Of a stretch of 64,000 nt of DNA, positions 1-13,600 are shown piece after piece. A program made the translations under genes and the position numbers. Position 1 is the stretch's first letter, and each line of letters begins with the position of its first letter. The notes under the pieces are model-generated. The model was not told where the DNA came from. It was given only the letters and a program-made list of their open reading frames with translations, and searched no databases. The DNA comes from Metridium senile. Its lineage: Eukaryota; Cnidaria; Anthozoa; Actiniaria; Metridiidae. Where the stretch lies: the NCBI GenBank assembly GCA_949775045.1, contig OX459096.1:47709290-47773289 (forward strand), read 5' to 3'.

Positions 1-1525
1 TAGTGATGATTCTATATGATGGTTATGATGACTATGCTAGTGATGATTCTATATGATGGTTATGATGACTATGCTAGTGATGATTCTATATGATGGTTAT
101 GATGACTATGCTAGTGATGATTCTATATGATGGTTATGACTATGTTAGTGATGATTCTATATGATGGTTATGACTATGCTAGTGATGATTCTATATGATG
201 GTTATGACTATGGTAGTGATGATTCTATATGATGGTTATGACTATGCTAGTGATGATTCTATATGATGGTTATGACTATGCTAGTGATGATTCTATATGA
301 TGGTTATGATGACTATGCTAGTGATGATTCTATATAATGGTTATGATGACTATGCTAGTGATGATTCTATATGATGGTTATGACTATGTTAGTGATGATT
401 CTATATGATGGTTATGACTATGCTAGTGATGATTCTATATGATGGTTATGATGACTATGGTAGTGATGATTCTATATGATGGTTATGACTATGCTAGTGA
501 TGATTCTGTATGATGGTTATGACTATGGTAGTGATGATTCTATATGATGGTTATGATGACTATGGTAGTGATGATTCTATATGATGGTTATGATGACTAT
601 GGTAGTGATGATTCTATATGATGGTTATGATGACTATGGTAGTGATGATTCTATATGATGGTTATGATGACTATGGTAGTGATGATTCTATATGATGGTT
701 ATGATGACTATGGTAGTGATGATTCTATATGATGGTTATGATGACTATGCTAGTGATGATTCTATATGATGGTTATGATGACTATGCTAGTGATGATTCT
801 ATATGATGGTTATGATGACTATGGTAGTGATGATTCTATATGATGGTTATGACTATGCTAGTGATGATTCTGTATGATGGTTATGACTATGCTAGTGATG
901 ATTCTATATGATGGTTATGACTATGCTAGTGATGATTCTATATGATGGTTATGACTATGCTAGTGATGATTCTATATGATGGTTATGATGACTATGCTAG
1001 TGATGATTCTATATGATGGTTATGATGACTATGCTAGTGATGATTCTATATGATGGTTATGACTATGCTAGTGATGATTCTATATGATGGTTATGATGAC
1101 TATGCTAGTGATGATTCTATATGATGGTTATGATGACTATGCTAGTGATGATTCTATATGATGGTTATGACTATGCTAGTGATGATTCTATATGATGGTT
1201 ATGACTATGCTAGTGATGATTCTATATGATGGTTATGACTATGCTAGTGATGATTCTATATGATGGTTATGACTATGCTAGTGATGATTCTATATGATGG
1301 TTATGATGACTATGCTAGTGATGATTCTATATGATGGTTATGATGACTATGCTAGTGATGATTCTATATGATGGTTATGATGACTATGCTAGTGATGATT
1401 CTATATGATGGTTATGATGACTATGCTAGTGATGATTCTATATGATGGTTATGATGACTATGCTAGTGATGATACTATATGATGGTTATGACTATGCTAG
1501 TGATGATTCTATATGATGGTTATGA
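1..1525. repeat. Satellite array with 37-bp and 34-bp unit variants
   Basis: About 42 head-to-tail copies of a unit that begins TAGTGATGATTCTATATGAT. The unit exists in two lengths, 37 and 34 bp, which differ by one ATG triplet (GGTTATGATGACTATG versus GGTTATGACTATG). The two lengths occur in runs rather than at random. Base changes between copies are few: a C/G alternation in the last base of the unit, plus rare TGTATG or TATAATG. The array runs off the left edge, so its full length is unknown. No gene is seen in it. Confidence 0.95.
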
Positions 1526-1628
1526 TAATGTTGCGCCATGCAATGGTGACGATGATGATTATGGTGTTCATAATGATGACTATGATTTTCGTGTTGATGA
1601 TGAATGATGTTGGTGATAGCGATCACGA

Positions 1629-2060
1629 TGATGATAGTCAATCAATCAACCAATCAATGGTTTTAACGAGGCTAAATACAGTGAGAAAGTGTGTTGATAA
1701 TAGTTACGATGTTTATGATATAGTGATGGCGATGATGATAGTCAATCAATCAACCAATCAATAGCTTTAAAGAGGTTAAATACAGTGAGAAAGTGTGTTG
1801 ATAATAGTTACGATCTTTATGATATAGTGATCACGATGATGATAGTCAATCAATCAACCAATCAATAGCTTTAAAGAGGTTAAATACAGTGAGAAAGTGT
1901 GTTGATAATAGTTACGATCTTTATGATATAGTGATCACGATGATGATAGTGAATCAATCAACCAATCAATGGGTTTAACAAGGTCAAATAAATTGAGAAA
2001 GTGTGTTGATAATAGTTACGATGTTTATGATATAGTGATGGCGATGATGATAGTGATTAT
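1629..2060. repeat. Tandem repeat, about 104-bp unit, four copies
   Basis: Copies start with GATAGT(C/G)AATCAATCAACC near 1633, 1737, 1841 and 1945, so the period is 104 bp. Each continues through GTTAAATACAGTGAGAAAG and TTACGATGTTTATGATATAG. The array follows the 37/34-bp satellite directly. Open frames in it are repeat artefacts. Confidence 0.85.
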
Positions 2061-2232
2061 GGTAGTAGACGATGATAGTGTTGATGAATGGGATGACGGG
2101 GATGGTGGGGTTGATAATGATAATGTTCATGAAGATAGGTAATATAATGAAATTTGTAACACCGTAAAAAATGTTGACTTAACTAAACGCATAGAGTTCG
2201 GATATGCGTATCTAAGAACGTCATATTATTAT

Positions 2233-2280
2233 TAACTTTACTGACGTTTCGAGCTTTAGCCCTTCGTCGGAGTAAAAGTG
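2233..2280 (-). ncRNA. Hammerhead-ribozyme-like motif (degenerate)
   Basis: Read on the minus strand the segment gives stem I (TTTACT pairing with AGTAAA), a core CCGACGA, stem II (GGGC with GCTC closing a TAAA loop), then GAAAC and a cleavage-type GTC immediately before the 3' strand of stem I. This is the order of a hammerhead ribozyme with a minimal stem III. The family consensus core is CUGANGA, so the second base here (C for U) departs from it and activity is doubtful. Such motifs are known in Penelope-like and other retroelements of animals. The surrounding DNA is repeat-rich and no enzyme ORF is attached. Confidence 0.4.
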
Positions 2281-2428
2281 AATGTTTATGAAGAGATAAT
2301 TATGATGACGACGTAGAGGTGTTAAACATCATTCTTAGCTGGAGGTACTGATCATAATTATGATGGTTATGATGACGATGGTGGATATGTTGATGATAAT
2401 TTAAGGATCAATGACACGTATTTTGTAG

Positions 2429-2771
2429 GTCTGAGTTACAAACAATGTCGACGAGTTCACAAGTCCGACGACTCAAGAAAGAACTCGAGGAAACAGACAA
2501 GAAAAGCCAAGAACAACGAAAGGTGGGTTTACATCTTACCCCAGGGTATGTCCTCGGCAACGCACAAACAAACAGACAAGGACAGAACAACCGACAATTA
2601 TAATTTCTTTGCACCTTTAGTGCTATTAAATGAACATCTTCAATTTACCTATCCGCATTTCACCGACATTTGCTTTATTTGTAGGAATACGATGCATACA
2701 AGAAGCACATGTCGTCGTTATTGAACAAAGAAAAGACCATTAACAATCACTTGAGAGTGCTTATTGGATAA
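2429..2771 (+). CDS. 3' end of an unidentified coiled-coil protein gene (two exons)
   Basis: Two exons on the plus strand join in frame: 2429-2522 (acceptor TTTTGTAG, donor GTGGGT) and 2685-2771 (acceptor TTTATTTGTAG, stop TAA). They encode about 60 residues rich in Lys, Glu and Gln, with segments such as RRLKKELEETDKKSQEQRK and EYDAYKKHMSSLLNKEK, and the end NNHLRVLIG. The composition and heptad-like spacing indicate the C-terminal coiled coil of a larger protein. Codon phase at the first acceptor (phase 1) shows that more exons must lie upstream, beyond the satellite or outside the window. I do not recognise the family. The gene converges on the integrin beta gene. An AATAAA lies 35 bp after the stop. 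Confidence 0.65.
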
Positions 2772-2805
2772 ACTACGTGTACTTTTATCAATTGCTATAT
2801 ATGTA

Positions 2806-2811
2806 AATAAA
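2806..2811 (+). terminator. Polyadenylation signal AATAAA
   Basis: Canonical hexamer 35 bp after the TAA of the coiled-coil gene, in the sequence GTAAATAAAATTC. It supports the reading of 2769-2771 as a true stop. Confidence 0.5.
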
Positions 2812-2984
2812 ATTCTCCTTTTTATTCAGCAATTGCTCCACAGTTTTTAATCAATTGAATGAAATAATAAATAACCGTACCTATACAATGTTGGAGTGCT
2901 TTTAATATACGTGGCACATTACATGCAGTGAGGACAACCTTAAACACTTTTCAGGTTACTATGATGGGTTAGCCCATGCACAAA

Positions 2985-3845
2985 GACGGCTCACAATGAC
3001 GAATTTTGATTGGTTATAGCCCATACAAAATGCACAAAAATGACTCAAAATGAATATTTTTGATGGGTTATAGCCCATGCAAAATGACGATTTTTGATGG
3101 GTTATAGTCCATGCAAAATGCATAAAGACAGCTCACAATGACGATTTTTGATGGGTTATAGCCCATGCAAAATGCACAAAAATGACTCAAAATGAATATT
3201 TTTGATGGGTTATAGCCCATGCAAAATGCACAAAAATGACTCAAAATGAATGTTTTTGATGGGTTATAGTCCATGCAAAATGACGCAAAATGACGATTTT
3301 TGATTGGTTATAGCCCATGCAAAATGCATAAAGACAGCTCAAAATGACGATTTTTGATGGGTTATAGCCCATGCAAAATGCATAAAGACGGCTCACAATG
3401 ACGATTTTGGATGGGTTATAGCCCATGCAAAATGCACAAAAATGGCGATTTTTGATGGATTATAGCCCATGCAAAATGCCTAAAGACGGTTCACAATGAC
3501 GATTTTTGATTGGTCATAGCCCATGCAAAAAATGCACAAAAATGGCGCAAAATGACGATTTTGGATTGGTTATAGCCCATGCATGAAAAATGCACTGAAA
3601 AATGGCGCAAAATGACGATTTTGGATTGGTTATAGCACATGCAAAAAATGCACAAAGACGGCTCAAAATGACGATTTTTGATTGGTTATAGCACATGCAA
3701 AAAATGCACAAAAATGGCGCAAAATGACGATTTTTGATTGTTTTTAGTCCATGCACAAAAATGACTCAAAATGGCTATTTTTGATGGGTTATAGCCCATA
3801 GCCCATAGCCCATGCAAAATGCACAAAAATGACGATTTTTGAATG
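2985..3845. repeat. Diverged tandem repeat with GGGTTATAGCCC core
   Basis: About 15 copies of a unit of roughly 50-60 bp with TTTTTGATGGGTTATAGCCC and ATGCAAAATGCACAAAAATG. The core GGGTTATAGCCC is a near-palindrome, so each unit could form a small hairpin. Copies differ in length through loss or gain of CAAAATGAC blocks. Minus-strand open frames here translate the repeat and are not genes. Confidence 0.85.
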
Positions 3846-4678
3846 AACATTCTTTCCGAGCAATACATCTAACGACAAAAACGTACAGTAAGACTCTTTT
3901 AAAATTTAAATCTTTATTGACAAAATAAACACAAGGTAGTCTATACAACAAAGCAATAGGGCCGTTTTTATTAACCCGTGAAACCAGTGAGGAAACGCTT
4001 AGGCAAGCAGGACTATCTAATCAGTTTTACATTTTGTTTTTATAAATTATGTTAATAACACATGTAATTATAGTCTATTAAAACGCTAAAACTTTAATTT
4101 TACTTTTTTTTATCACTCTCGTGATCAATGCTTCTAAATCGAACCACTCTCATGATCAATGCTTCTCAATCGAACCACTCTCATGATCAATGCTTCTAAA
4201 TTCACACTGAAGCACCGACAGAAGCAAATGCCAGAAACGTCAGTAGGTACTGCATTCTTTTCATACAATCTCTCTATTTTGAAGTTTTTACACAATTGTC
4301 TAAAAAGCTATTTACTAGATTATTACTAAACAGTCATATTTACTCCATAGTTTGGTTCGAATACTCTAAAACATCTATTAAACTAATTACAATATTCCTA
4401 ACACAGTTAACGTTACACTTAACGTTATACTATTTTCGCTATTAATTGATATGTAGCTCAATGTTCTTTAAAATTTGTGTTGAATTTACAAAGTATACCA
4501 ACATAATAATACTTGATTTAAGAGGTAAATAAAATGCATCTTCAATTTGTTTATCACTTAGTCTGGTCAAAACTGAGTTATGCATTCTCCGTTCCTTTCC
4601 GGATATTTTACAAATCGAATGGCTTTTATAAAATACAATATAGCAGATGGTTTGTTCAATTAGGTACGAACGACAAGA

Positions 4679-7600
4679 TTAGCGCCCAGCATATGTAGGG
4701 TTCTCAAATGTTGTCTTGGCTTCTTTGTAGAGAGGATTCTTTTCCTGGAAAATCAGAATAGTAAAATGTAAGTCTTAACGATAATGAAAAGTGAGAGGTG
4801 TTGTCTATTAAAAGTATATGGGTAGTTTAAAAGTTTAATATATTTTTTGTAAAACGCACTGAGACTACGTATAGTGCGCTATATGAGCTTTTTCTATTAG
4901 AGCGCTAACACTATAATCATGAAACAAAATCAAATTGTTAGTTTAAAACTTCTTATTTAGTGACTATTATAGTTATTATAAAAGAGTAAAGTTGTAATGA
5001 GGGATTGTTTCCTTTTGTATTTGATGTTTCTGGTTGAGTGATACTGACTAAATAGTCACTAAATAGAAACTATTAGTTAGTAACTATTTTGGTTTTATTT
5101 CATGGTTTTAGTGTTTTCGCTCTATTGTTATTATTATTATTAGTAGTAGTTAGTGTGTGTGAGTGTCTTTCTAAAATGTCGGGTATTGTCTCGCGGAAAT
5201 GGAGTGTGTTTGGGAAAAATACTTACTCTATGCCATTTTGCATTCATTCTGTCTCTTTCAAAACGCTTGTACTCAATACGATCCTGAAAGAACATAAGAA
5301 TCTTGTTAGGATAAATATGATTGTTGTAATCATAACCACTATAGACATCACTATCACTATCATTGACATTATTATCATCACCATCATCCATCTTCATTAT
5401 CATCACAATCACAATCATCGTCATCATCACCATTATTATCTTCATCATCATATTCATCATCATCACCATTATCATCTCCATCGCCATCATCATCTTCAGT
5501 ACAATCATCGTCATCATCACCATTACCATCATCATCATCTTCATCATCGCCATCATTATCTTCATCATCAGCACAATCATCGTCATCATCACCATTATCA
5601 TCATCATCACCCATCAACATCCTTACCACAATCACCATAACAATAATGCTACCATCACTATCAACTGGCTGAATGGTTTAGGACAATTCGGATCAAAATT
5701 ACTCACCGCCATTGAAACCATTATTTTGCCAATAAGTAATAATACCAGACCAATGAGAAGAATACCTCCGACCACGCCCAAGGAAATAGCTAGGATGGGT
5801 GCAGGTTCGGGACATGCTAAAGACAGCAACAAGAAAAGATTACGATGATTTTAAATAAACCAAGCCAAACGAACAAACAAACAAACAAAAACAAACAGAC
5901 AGACAAACAAACAGACAAACAAAAACAAACAGAAAATAAACAAACAGAACAAACAAACAAACAGACAAACAGAACAAACAAACAAACAGACAAACAAACA
6001 AACAAACAAACAGACAAACAAACAAACAGACAAACAAATAACAAACAGACAAACAAACAAAGACAGACAAACAGAACAAACAAACAGATAAACAAACAGA
6101 CAAGCAGACAAACAAACAAAAACAGAAAATGAACAATCGTTGTTGTTCCAATACAAATATTATGTGGAATGTGTTGCTTTGAGCAATATTAGCATTGTTT
6201 ATGTATAATACATTCTAATCAAATTATGTCAGAGCAGTATCTGTTATCTTTCTCGGAATCTCTCCCAGGTGCACTGTATTACTAAAACAACATACTCTAC
6301 AGTTTAAAAGAAAAGAGACACTCGAATCGTGTATGAGTTGGGTTTTTTTTTTTCAATTTTTGTTCTTCTTTTTAGAGGTTTTACTGTGCGACTCGCCGTA
6401 TCGTAGTCACTTACAATCGGACCAATTACAGACATCAAAGTTTCTTAAGTCTCCGCCTCTCGATATAAACTCCGCCTCTCGTTATATACGTGTACCTGAT
6501 TGGTCAATTGAGATGAAAAAATGTCAAAATAATGTCAAAAATTCATCGAAAGTTTATGGAAGTGACTACGGTACGGCAAGTCGCACAGTAACTAAGAATG
6601 CTGAGAAGGTTGTAACCCAAAAATTCAATTGTCCATGGTTCGAGTGTTCTCACCGTAAAGGATGGTAATAAGTACATACCTTGTTTTTCTTGGACAAAGA
6701 GGTCATATGTTTTACCATCAGCACGTTTCCTGTATGTAAAATAGTATGTACATTTCTCTCGTGAACCTTCACAGCGATATAGTCCTTGCTCTGTAAAAAC
6801 AAAAGAATGTATTCAATCAATCATTTATTTATTTGTCTATCTACCCATCAATATATTCATTCGTTCATTCACTTATGTATTCTCCCATTCATTCATTCAT
6901 TCATTCTCCCATTCATTCATTAGTTCTCTCAGTTATTCATTCGTCTTTCTCAGTACCCATTAATATATTCATTCGTTCATTCATGCATGTATTCTCCCAT
7001 TCATTCATTCTTCCAGTCATTCATTATTTCTCTCAGTTATCCATTTATTGGTTCATGCAATCATTCATACGTCCATCCATCCATCAATCCATGCATTTAA
7101 TTATTTATCCTTTTATCAATCGAAGTATTTCATTTATAGATGTATTAATACAAACATTCATTCACATTCTATAGACAATGTATGCATTGATTTGCACTGT
7201 AACTGGTGCTTCGTTTTACCTGTATATGTATCGATCTTTTCAACTACTTCTACAGTCTGTATAATGGCTTCACAGCGGTTAAGCTTCTTACAATCTTCCA
7301 GACTGTTCTGTTCAAACTTTGTGCAAGTAATGCAGCTTTTGCTGCGACTACAGATACCTCCTTCACAAGTCTGCAACCATAAAATCATATTCAGTAAAAT
7401 ACCCAATTTTAACAATTCACAACGATATTATGCAAATACAAGGGCTGCGAAATGTATGTATGTTGTTGCCAATGTAATGTAATGTAGTATTTATGTAGAA
7501 CATTGCACATACTTATCTATCCATTTTACAATTTATAATATACTGTACAAAATTACTCGATTCTGATTGGACGAGAGGGGTACGATTAAATCGTAAATTG

Positions 7601-10600
7601 TACTCTGCAGAGTACCAATTATTTTTTTAGTATATCATAAATAAAAAATCGCACGATCTTCTCGGCGTACAATTTGTAACTCGCCTAAAAGGCTCGTCCA
7701 ATTTTGAAAACTTTCAAAACATCACTCGAACCTATTAATTACGAATTGTCGTACGCAAGGACGGCAGAAAACCCTATTTTACTTCGTTGAAATTAGTTCG
7801 TAGACTATTGAGCGGAATCACTGAGATCCAATACATTATATGTTACATAAACCATCTTCAATCACGTCCATCAGCTTTAACATCGACGGTTGTGATATAG
7901 TGCGTTTGCATACCGTTACATGCTGGGCTTTTTTCTAACCGGGATATCAATGTACCTACCGGGCAATCTTCACAAAACTGTCCAGTGTATTTACGATTGC
8001 ATTTGCACTGGCCACACTCGCATGTACCACGATCTTCGCCACCGCAAATAGGCTGGAAAGAACGGAAAATGAGTAGCTTAGCTTACACGACTCCACGATG
8101 GCAAGACTCCACGTGCACGATGGTAATGGTGATGATGATAGTGATTATGGTGGTGATAATGATGATGGTGATCATGGTAATGGTGATGGTGGTGATGATG
8201 ATGATGGTGATAATAATCATGGTCATGATGATGGTCATGATGATGGTGATAATGATGATGGTGATGATGGTGATAATGATGGTCATGGTCTTGGTCATGA
8301 TGATGGTGGTGATGATAATAATGATGGCGATGATAATCAATGAAGATGAACAAAGCATAATGATGTTGGTGATAATCAATAATGAAGATCATGATAGATA
8401 ATGATGATAATTCTTACCGAGTCTTTGTCCTTTCGGCATTCAAAGTCCAACAATGAGCAATTCCGCTGACCACAGTTCACTCCAATATAGAATCCTTTGC
8501 ACTTACAAACACCACAATCACATACACCACGGTCTTGACCTGTTGACAAGAATGACAAGCTTAACCCTAGGGATACGGGTATTTGACACCTATTTTAAAA
8601 TGACAACGGGAATTTAAAAGGTTTCCATGCCTTTCTATATACGGCCTAGTTCAAAAGTCAAAGCTACGTTTAAACTAGGCCTAAGAGACCACTAAACTAC
8701 AGTGGAACCCCGTTAATCCGGCCACCGAAGGAACATCCCAAAGTGGCCGTATTAACGGGGTGGCCGTATTAAGCGGGTAAATTTTTTAGAAATGTATGGG
8801 CATGCATTTCGTCGGGACCTGAACAACTGGCCGCAATAGCGGGTGGCCGTAAGGCGGGTTTCACTGTATTCAGCTAGTTCTTCCCACCTTCAAGTTACCT
8901 ATTGTCAAAGTTTGACAACGTTTTCAAGAACAAGGTACATATATCAATAATAAAATGTAAACGTTACCTCCGCATACTGCGCCTTTGTGCTCTTGACATG
9001 AAAAATCATTACACTGACACTTGTCACCATAGATACGGCCGCGAGGGTCCTATCAACAAGAACATTCCCACATTAGCATAAAATATTGAGTAAATCATTG
9101 CATTCAGGATGACACTTTATAGCGAGTAAACCCAACACTTCATAAAAAGTAAGCGTAATTATTACTTTTACTTAAATTACTCTCGGGTTTTCATTCCACG
9201 AGTTAAAAAGCGTTGGATCAACGCATTTCGGAAAATGCCGTTTTTGAAATGTTTTAATGTCGATCTCCCTTTTACTATACGTGTAAGGAACAAACTGCCA
9301 CTAAAAAGTATCCTTACCCTATTGCAAATACACTTGCCACAAATACACTGACCGCTGCCGCTACAAGGTGGTTCGTCAGTAGCATTATTCCTGGAAGAGC
9401 AGATTAAAACACTTGTAAATACAGTGCATGAGACTTACAGAACGACTAGTGCTGTTTTGTACTTGTAAATACAGTCCATGAGAATTACAGAACGACTAGT
9501 GCTGTTTAGTACTTGTAAATACAGTCCATGAGAATTACAGAACGACTAGTGCTGTTTTGTACTTGTAAATACAGTCCATGAGACTTACAGAACGACTAGT
9601 GCTGTTTTGTACTTGTAAATACAGTGCATGAGAATTACAGAACGACTAGTGCTGTTTAGTACTTGTAAATACAGTGCATGACACTTACAGAACGACTAGT
9701 GCTGTTTTGTACTTGTAAATACAGTGCATGAGAATTACAGAACGACTAGTGCTGTTTAGTACTTACGCTTTACACTTGGAGAGATCTTTACTCTTATCAA
9801 AAGGACTATTGCACTCGCATGTCTCACCATACCTAAACACAAAGTTGAACAAGTTATATTATAATAATATATATTAACGGCGTCAAAATAACGACCAATA
9901 GTTTATTAAAATATTATTTTAGAATGACAAATGATAACAAGTAATTTCAATTTAAGCTAATAACTTGCGGCTTTATTTTTGAGTACCATAGGAAAACTTC
10001 TGTCATACAGTGGAACCCCGTTAATCCGGTCACTGAAGTGACAGCCCCAAGTGGCCGTATTAACGAGGTGGCCGTATTAAGCGGGTAAATTTTATAGAAA
10101 CGTATGGGTATGCATTTCGTGGGGACCTAAAAAACTGGCCGCAATAACGGGGTGGCCGTATTAAGCGGCGCTCCACTGTACTCTTTTCCACTCCGACAAA
10201 GGACTAGCCTGATAGCGTAGGACCCAGGCCCGCTCTGAAAATCAGGCTAACAAAGGACTAACGTCCAAATAACCCGTAGACACAACTTAATTAATCTCTG
10301 CTAAAGACTGTCAAAACACGTTTAGAAATGTTTTGTACAGTTTTTCAAACCTTTAAAGCTGCTTACCGATTTTCATAACATGAGCATTGTCCACATGCAT
10401 GTGTACCATTTCCGTCACTACATCGTGAACTATTTTCAACCTGTCAATGAATTAAAAGAGAATAATAATAAACACCTTGATATCTCGTGTCTTACTAATG
10501 CACAAGTTCACATATCTCAGTAGACAGGCCTTGCTTTGGTTAGGAATTGAACAAGAAGTAAAAAAAACAACAACCACAACAACACGAGCAGCGATTCGCA

Positions 10601-13600
10601 ACGATTTGCAGGCTAAACTGAAAAAAAACAAGCACCTTCGAGAACTTTTGAAATGAAGGTTTAGTGGCTTGATTGTTTGTTTGTTGACATGAATATCATG
10701 GTGCCTTGTTATACCCGGCTTAGTAAACATCAAATTTTGTGCACTTATACAACTTACCCTGTACTGTTTTGCTTCACACTGACAATTACAGATGAACTCC
10801 AGGTTGACTTCTAATTCACCAAAACCAGGAATACGAATTGGAAAGCTAAAAGACAAACAAGTGAATCAAAACGATAGATAATGTAGAGTCCAAAAAAGTC
10901 CCAAAGTTCCGGTATGTTTCATATAATGTACATGCTTGCCATTTCTCTACCTTTTTTGTTTCATAATTTCTTCTGTACACCGCTCCAGTGTGACAGAAAC
11001 ATCAAACTTGACCTAAAACGAAACAATTACCAGAGTCAATGGGTTGCACCACCAAGTTTACACATGTAAGTATGGTGTGTTGTCAATAAACCATTTACAA
11101 AGGAAGCTCAAACGAGGAAAAGGCGTTGCCTTATTATTAAGAGGAAATATTATAATATCTTTACTACATGTAGTTGAACTTAATTATCCACCACTTCAGT
11201 GAATCAATATGTAGTTATAAAAAATCACATATATATATCCATATATCTAAATTTATTAATGTATATATACTGACTAGACGTACAAGAAGGGCGACAAAGG
11301 GACCCTTATATAATTCATCCAATTATAAAACTGAGACCTTCGCTGCATCTTTTTATAATCGAGTAATACCCCTCTGGAACAATCTACCAATTGAGCTCAG
11401 ACAATGTACCAATCTTAAGTCTTTTAATGAGCAGCTCTTAATTTATTATTATAATTTCTTTTTAACTTGTTTTGCAACTAGTGACACCTGTTCTTGGGTT
11501 ATTAGTTGCCGCTGCTCAAAATGTTGGCCATAATGCAGTAATAATTTACTTTTACTTGTAACTTTTTTATTTGTTTATATTTTTATGTTTTATATGGATG
11601 TCTAGGTTAAAGGTGTAATTCCACCTGTTAGACAATCCACAACTTTGTTGGAAGTGTAATAAATAAAATAAAATAAAATACATACCGTATCCTTGATAGC
11701 GACATTAGTACATTCACCATTCACCACTTTTTTGTCCCTGAAAATGAAGACAAATTATTATAACAAGGACAAAGACAATTTTATTGACATTACTTTACAT
11801 GATCTTAACCTTCTATGGCGTTACAGCTAGATGACTATGACTTCATGTGGTCTTAGTGTGTGTTGCAAAACACATGGGCATTAATTAATTTTTTTATTTT
11901 GTTTGTTTGTTTCCAAAATTCTAAAAAAACCTTTGGGAAACTTGGTTTAAAACACCTTTTCTGAAATCTTACACTAAAAAGGAAGATCAAGAATGCTCCC
12001 CAGCTGTGGATGCATTGTTCATAATAGTAAGATTTGTTAAAACATTACAGTTTGACACACAGTACCGTGGCCACCCAAGAAACATTTGAGAAAGTTCTTA
12101 ACCACAGAAAAACCTTGCTCATCTTCGCCACTTTGTATGAAATAGGTTTCCTACTTTCGATAATCTGTTTATGCGCAGACGATCCTGTCAATCAAAAAAA
12201 AAAATTCTCGCACGCTGATTGGCTAACTTTCTCAAAAGTTTCTTGGGTGGCCACGGTACCGCGTGTCACACTGTAACGTCATATGCTTACCGACAATAAC
12301 CAATATACTGAACACGGATTCCTTTTGGTTCTTTAAATGCAAGTCTGACTGTGGAGGCGATTCTCTACAGAGAAATAATATTTTTTTTTTTTCAAGTGAT
12401 CTAATATACATGTAGGTATAAAAGCATGTTAAGTTAATTGGCTCATAGCAACATAATTAACACATGCATACTCATTTTCAGTGTAAGAAAAAAATGCTCA
12501 AAGGTTTTTTTTATCGTTGAATATTTCTTTTTATGCTGAAACAATGAACTCATTGAAACTTTGAATAAATAGAAGGCTTTTTATGCTTAGTACTTGTTTA
12601 AAGTGTATATGGTGTATATGAACTCTGGCGGGTTTTTGGCATTTTAAGAAGTTTTAAGAAGTTGATTTATAGTAAGTCATGAACTAAAACTTTTTTTTGG
12701 ATTTGAACATCAATTCCTGGAGAAATAGTGCTAGAAATAACTTTAAAATCGACAGCGCCCCTTTGTGTTGGCCAGGAATATTGGGTTACTGGTAACCTTG
12801 TGACGTAAATTCAGGAGCCCAAGCTAATATCACTCAGTGTTTCTCTGTTGTTTTGAGTAAGAAAAGTTTGATAAATCAGCTGTATTAACCGCGCGTTGCC
12901 TGAATCATCCTGACATCAGCGGGAATTTTACAATCAGATGGTTTATCAGATACTGATAAATAATTTTACGCAGATTCAAAGAACCGTAGTAAGAACTTCT
13001 CATAAACACAAATTAAAATGTTGGACAGTCAATTGGTTCATCTTGTGTAAAGTTTGACATTTGATCTAGGTTTAATGGTCTTATTATATAAATTATATCA
13101 AACATAATGTCTTACATCATAGCTTTTTTTGATCAAGGGCACAACATTGGAAGAATCTTGATCTAGTTTAGCAGATGTAGCACCTAAGTCATCCCACGAT
13201 GTACTCAAATCCTATAACATCACAGACATAGTTAATACACAGAAAAAAAACACGGAGCAAATATCTTGAAGAAAATACTCACACTAGATAAAGAATAATG
13301 ATAAGATAATGATATTGATGACAATGATAATTATGATAATGATAGTGAAATTGATAAGGATAAGAAAACTGTTCACGACATCAAAGATGTCAATAATGAT
13401 ATGAGATTGTGATATAAGTACTCTTTAGTGAACATTGATGCCGCTCATCTAGACATACTTTATACAGCCTGGTCACGTTTTCAGTAACAGCAAAAATAGG
13501 TTGGATTCGAAACTCCTGTAGCTTCTCATGTAGGTGAGCAATAGAGGGATAATCCTGCAATGCAAAAGTCATAAACATCATATTAATAAAACAACATAGA

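Larger units (their letters stand above)
2772..4678. other. Intergenic region between convergent genes, repeat-rich
   Basis: No gene seen. It holds the tandem array at 2985-3845 and three copies of a 31-bp unit (CTCTCATGATCAATGCTTC) at about 4115-4201. The rest is AT-rich and probably includes the 3' UTRs of the coiled-coil gene (plus) and the integrin gene (minus). Confidence 0.7.

Noticed and set aside
5089..6156. His-, Met-, Asp-, Asn/Lys/Gln- and Cys/Leu/Phe-rich frames on both strands
   Set aside because: Products of the CAT and AAAC microsatellites in integrin introns. Only the short parts coding the membrane helix and the cytoplasmic DRIEYKRFE segment are real exons.
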